A stretch of 64,000 nt of DNA from Azorinus chamasolen (lineage: Eukaryota; Mollusca; Bivalvia; Cardiida; Solecurtidae), in assembly GCA_963576725.1 (NCBI GenBank), contig OY755246.1:78313475-78377474 (forward strand). The letters run 5' to 3'. A model generated the notes under the pieces. That model saw only the letters and a program-made list of their open reading frames with translations, was not told where the DNA came from and did not search any database. Shown one piece after another: positions 63,822 through 64,000 of this stretch. The position numbers and the translations under genes were made by a program. Numbering within the stretch: the stretch's first letter is position 1; every line of letters begins with the position of its first letter.

Positions 63822-64000
63822 ATTATTTGTTTCCATAGATACGTTTTATTACTTATAGTTGTTGCTTAAAATCACAAACATTAAACATACAGTACAACCT
63901 GTCTATAGAGACCACCCAAGTCTTATTCTACTTTTTTAAGACAGATGGTACCTTCCGTATTCTATGTTTATTCAAAATTTCAATACCTATGAATGTTCAT

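Larger units (their letters stand above)
54465..64000 (+). repeat. Segmental duplication, copy B (continues beyond window)
   Basis: Direct copy of 15050-25078. Homology starts with GTGTAAGTATGTCTT near 54478, is broken by a 654-bp element (54515-55168), resumes at the GT tract (about 55235), and continues to the last base, which matches about 25078. The terminal EDEM2 exon differs from copy A by 15 substitutions and one 9-bp deletion in about 911 bases. Confidence 0.93.

Noticed and set aside
1..64000. tRNA, rRNA and viral genes
   Set aside because: No cloverleaf, rRNA motif or recognisable viral protein was seen on either strand by reading; an automated scan was not possible.

Overview
This is animal nuclear DNA, most likely from a bivalve mollusc. 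The evidence is GT-AG spliced exons of an animal-type EDEM2 gene, a mollusc-style intronless B-box/beta-propeller gene, and dense repeats of the bivalve kind: pearl-like tandem-core elements and TTAA-flanked palindromic MITEs. The genus is not resolved; a heterodont such as Dreissena, Mya or Mercenaria is only a guess. No rRNA, tRNA, CRISPR array or prokaryotic operon was seen, and the window has no N gaps.

Layout. 1-20.8 kb (+ strand): the 3' half of an EDEM2-like gene (GH47 family, ER-associated degradation). Five phase-compatible exons lie at 5481-5605, 7511-7655, 12408-12529, 15472-15640 and 19911-20830. The introns are filled with tandem-core elements, MITEs, a decayed pogo/Tigger-type transposon and a 953-bp tandem duplication. 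20.8-25.1 kb: MITE cluster, a 37-bp minisatellite, and a short ORF resembling the C-terminus of a class-III aminotransferase. 25.1-45 kb: no gene recognised; MITEs interleaved with large tandem-core elements. 45.0-46.8 kb (- strand): intronless TRIM-like gene with two B-boxes, a probable coiled coil and a beta-propeller, and no RING. 47-54.4 kb: microsatellites, fold-back elements, a minisatellite carrying CRE octamers, and a LINE reverse-transcriptase relic. 54.47-64 kb: a second, direct, diverged copy of 15.05-25.08 kb, again with the last two EDEM2 exons (55545-55713 and 57833-58743), the 37-bp minisatellite and the aminotransferase-like ORF.

Function. EDEM2 trims mannose from misfolded glycoproteins in the ER lumen. 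The window encodes the C-terminal part of its barrel and an unusually long acidic tail ending in a conserved Cys motif. The second terminal-exon pair keeps its splice sites and phase, so it could be an alternative 3' end, a dead 3' fragment, or an uncollapsed haplotype. The TRIM-like gene is unrelated in function and lies between the two copies on the opposite strand.

Most notable observations: the duplicated EDEM2 terminal exons; a 62-bp tandem duplication that copies a splice donor; a perfect 89-bp inverted repeat; nested insertions with internal empty sites proving TTAA target duplication; a palindromic MITE whose arms keep the same two mismatches from copy to copy; and a minisatellite with five perfect TGACGTCA octamers.
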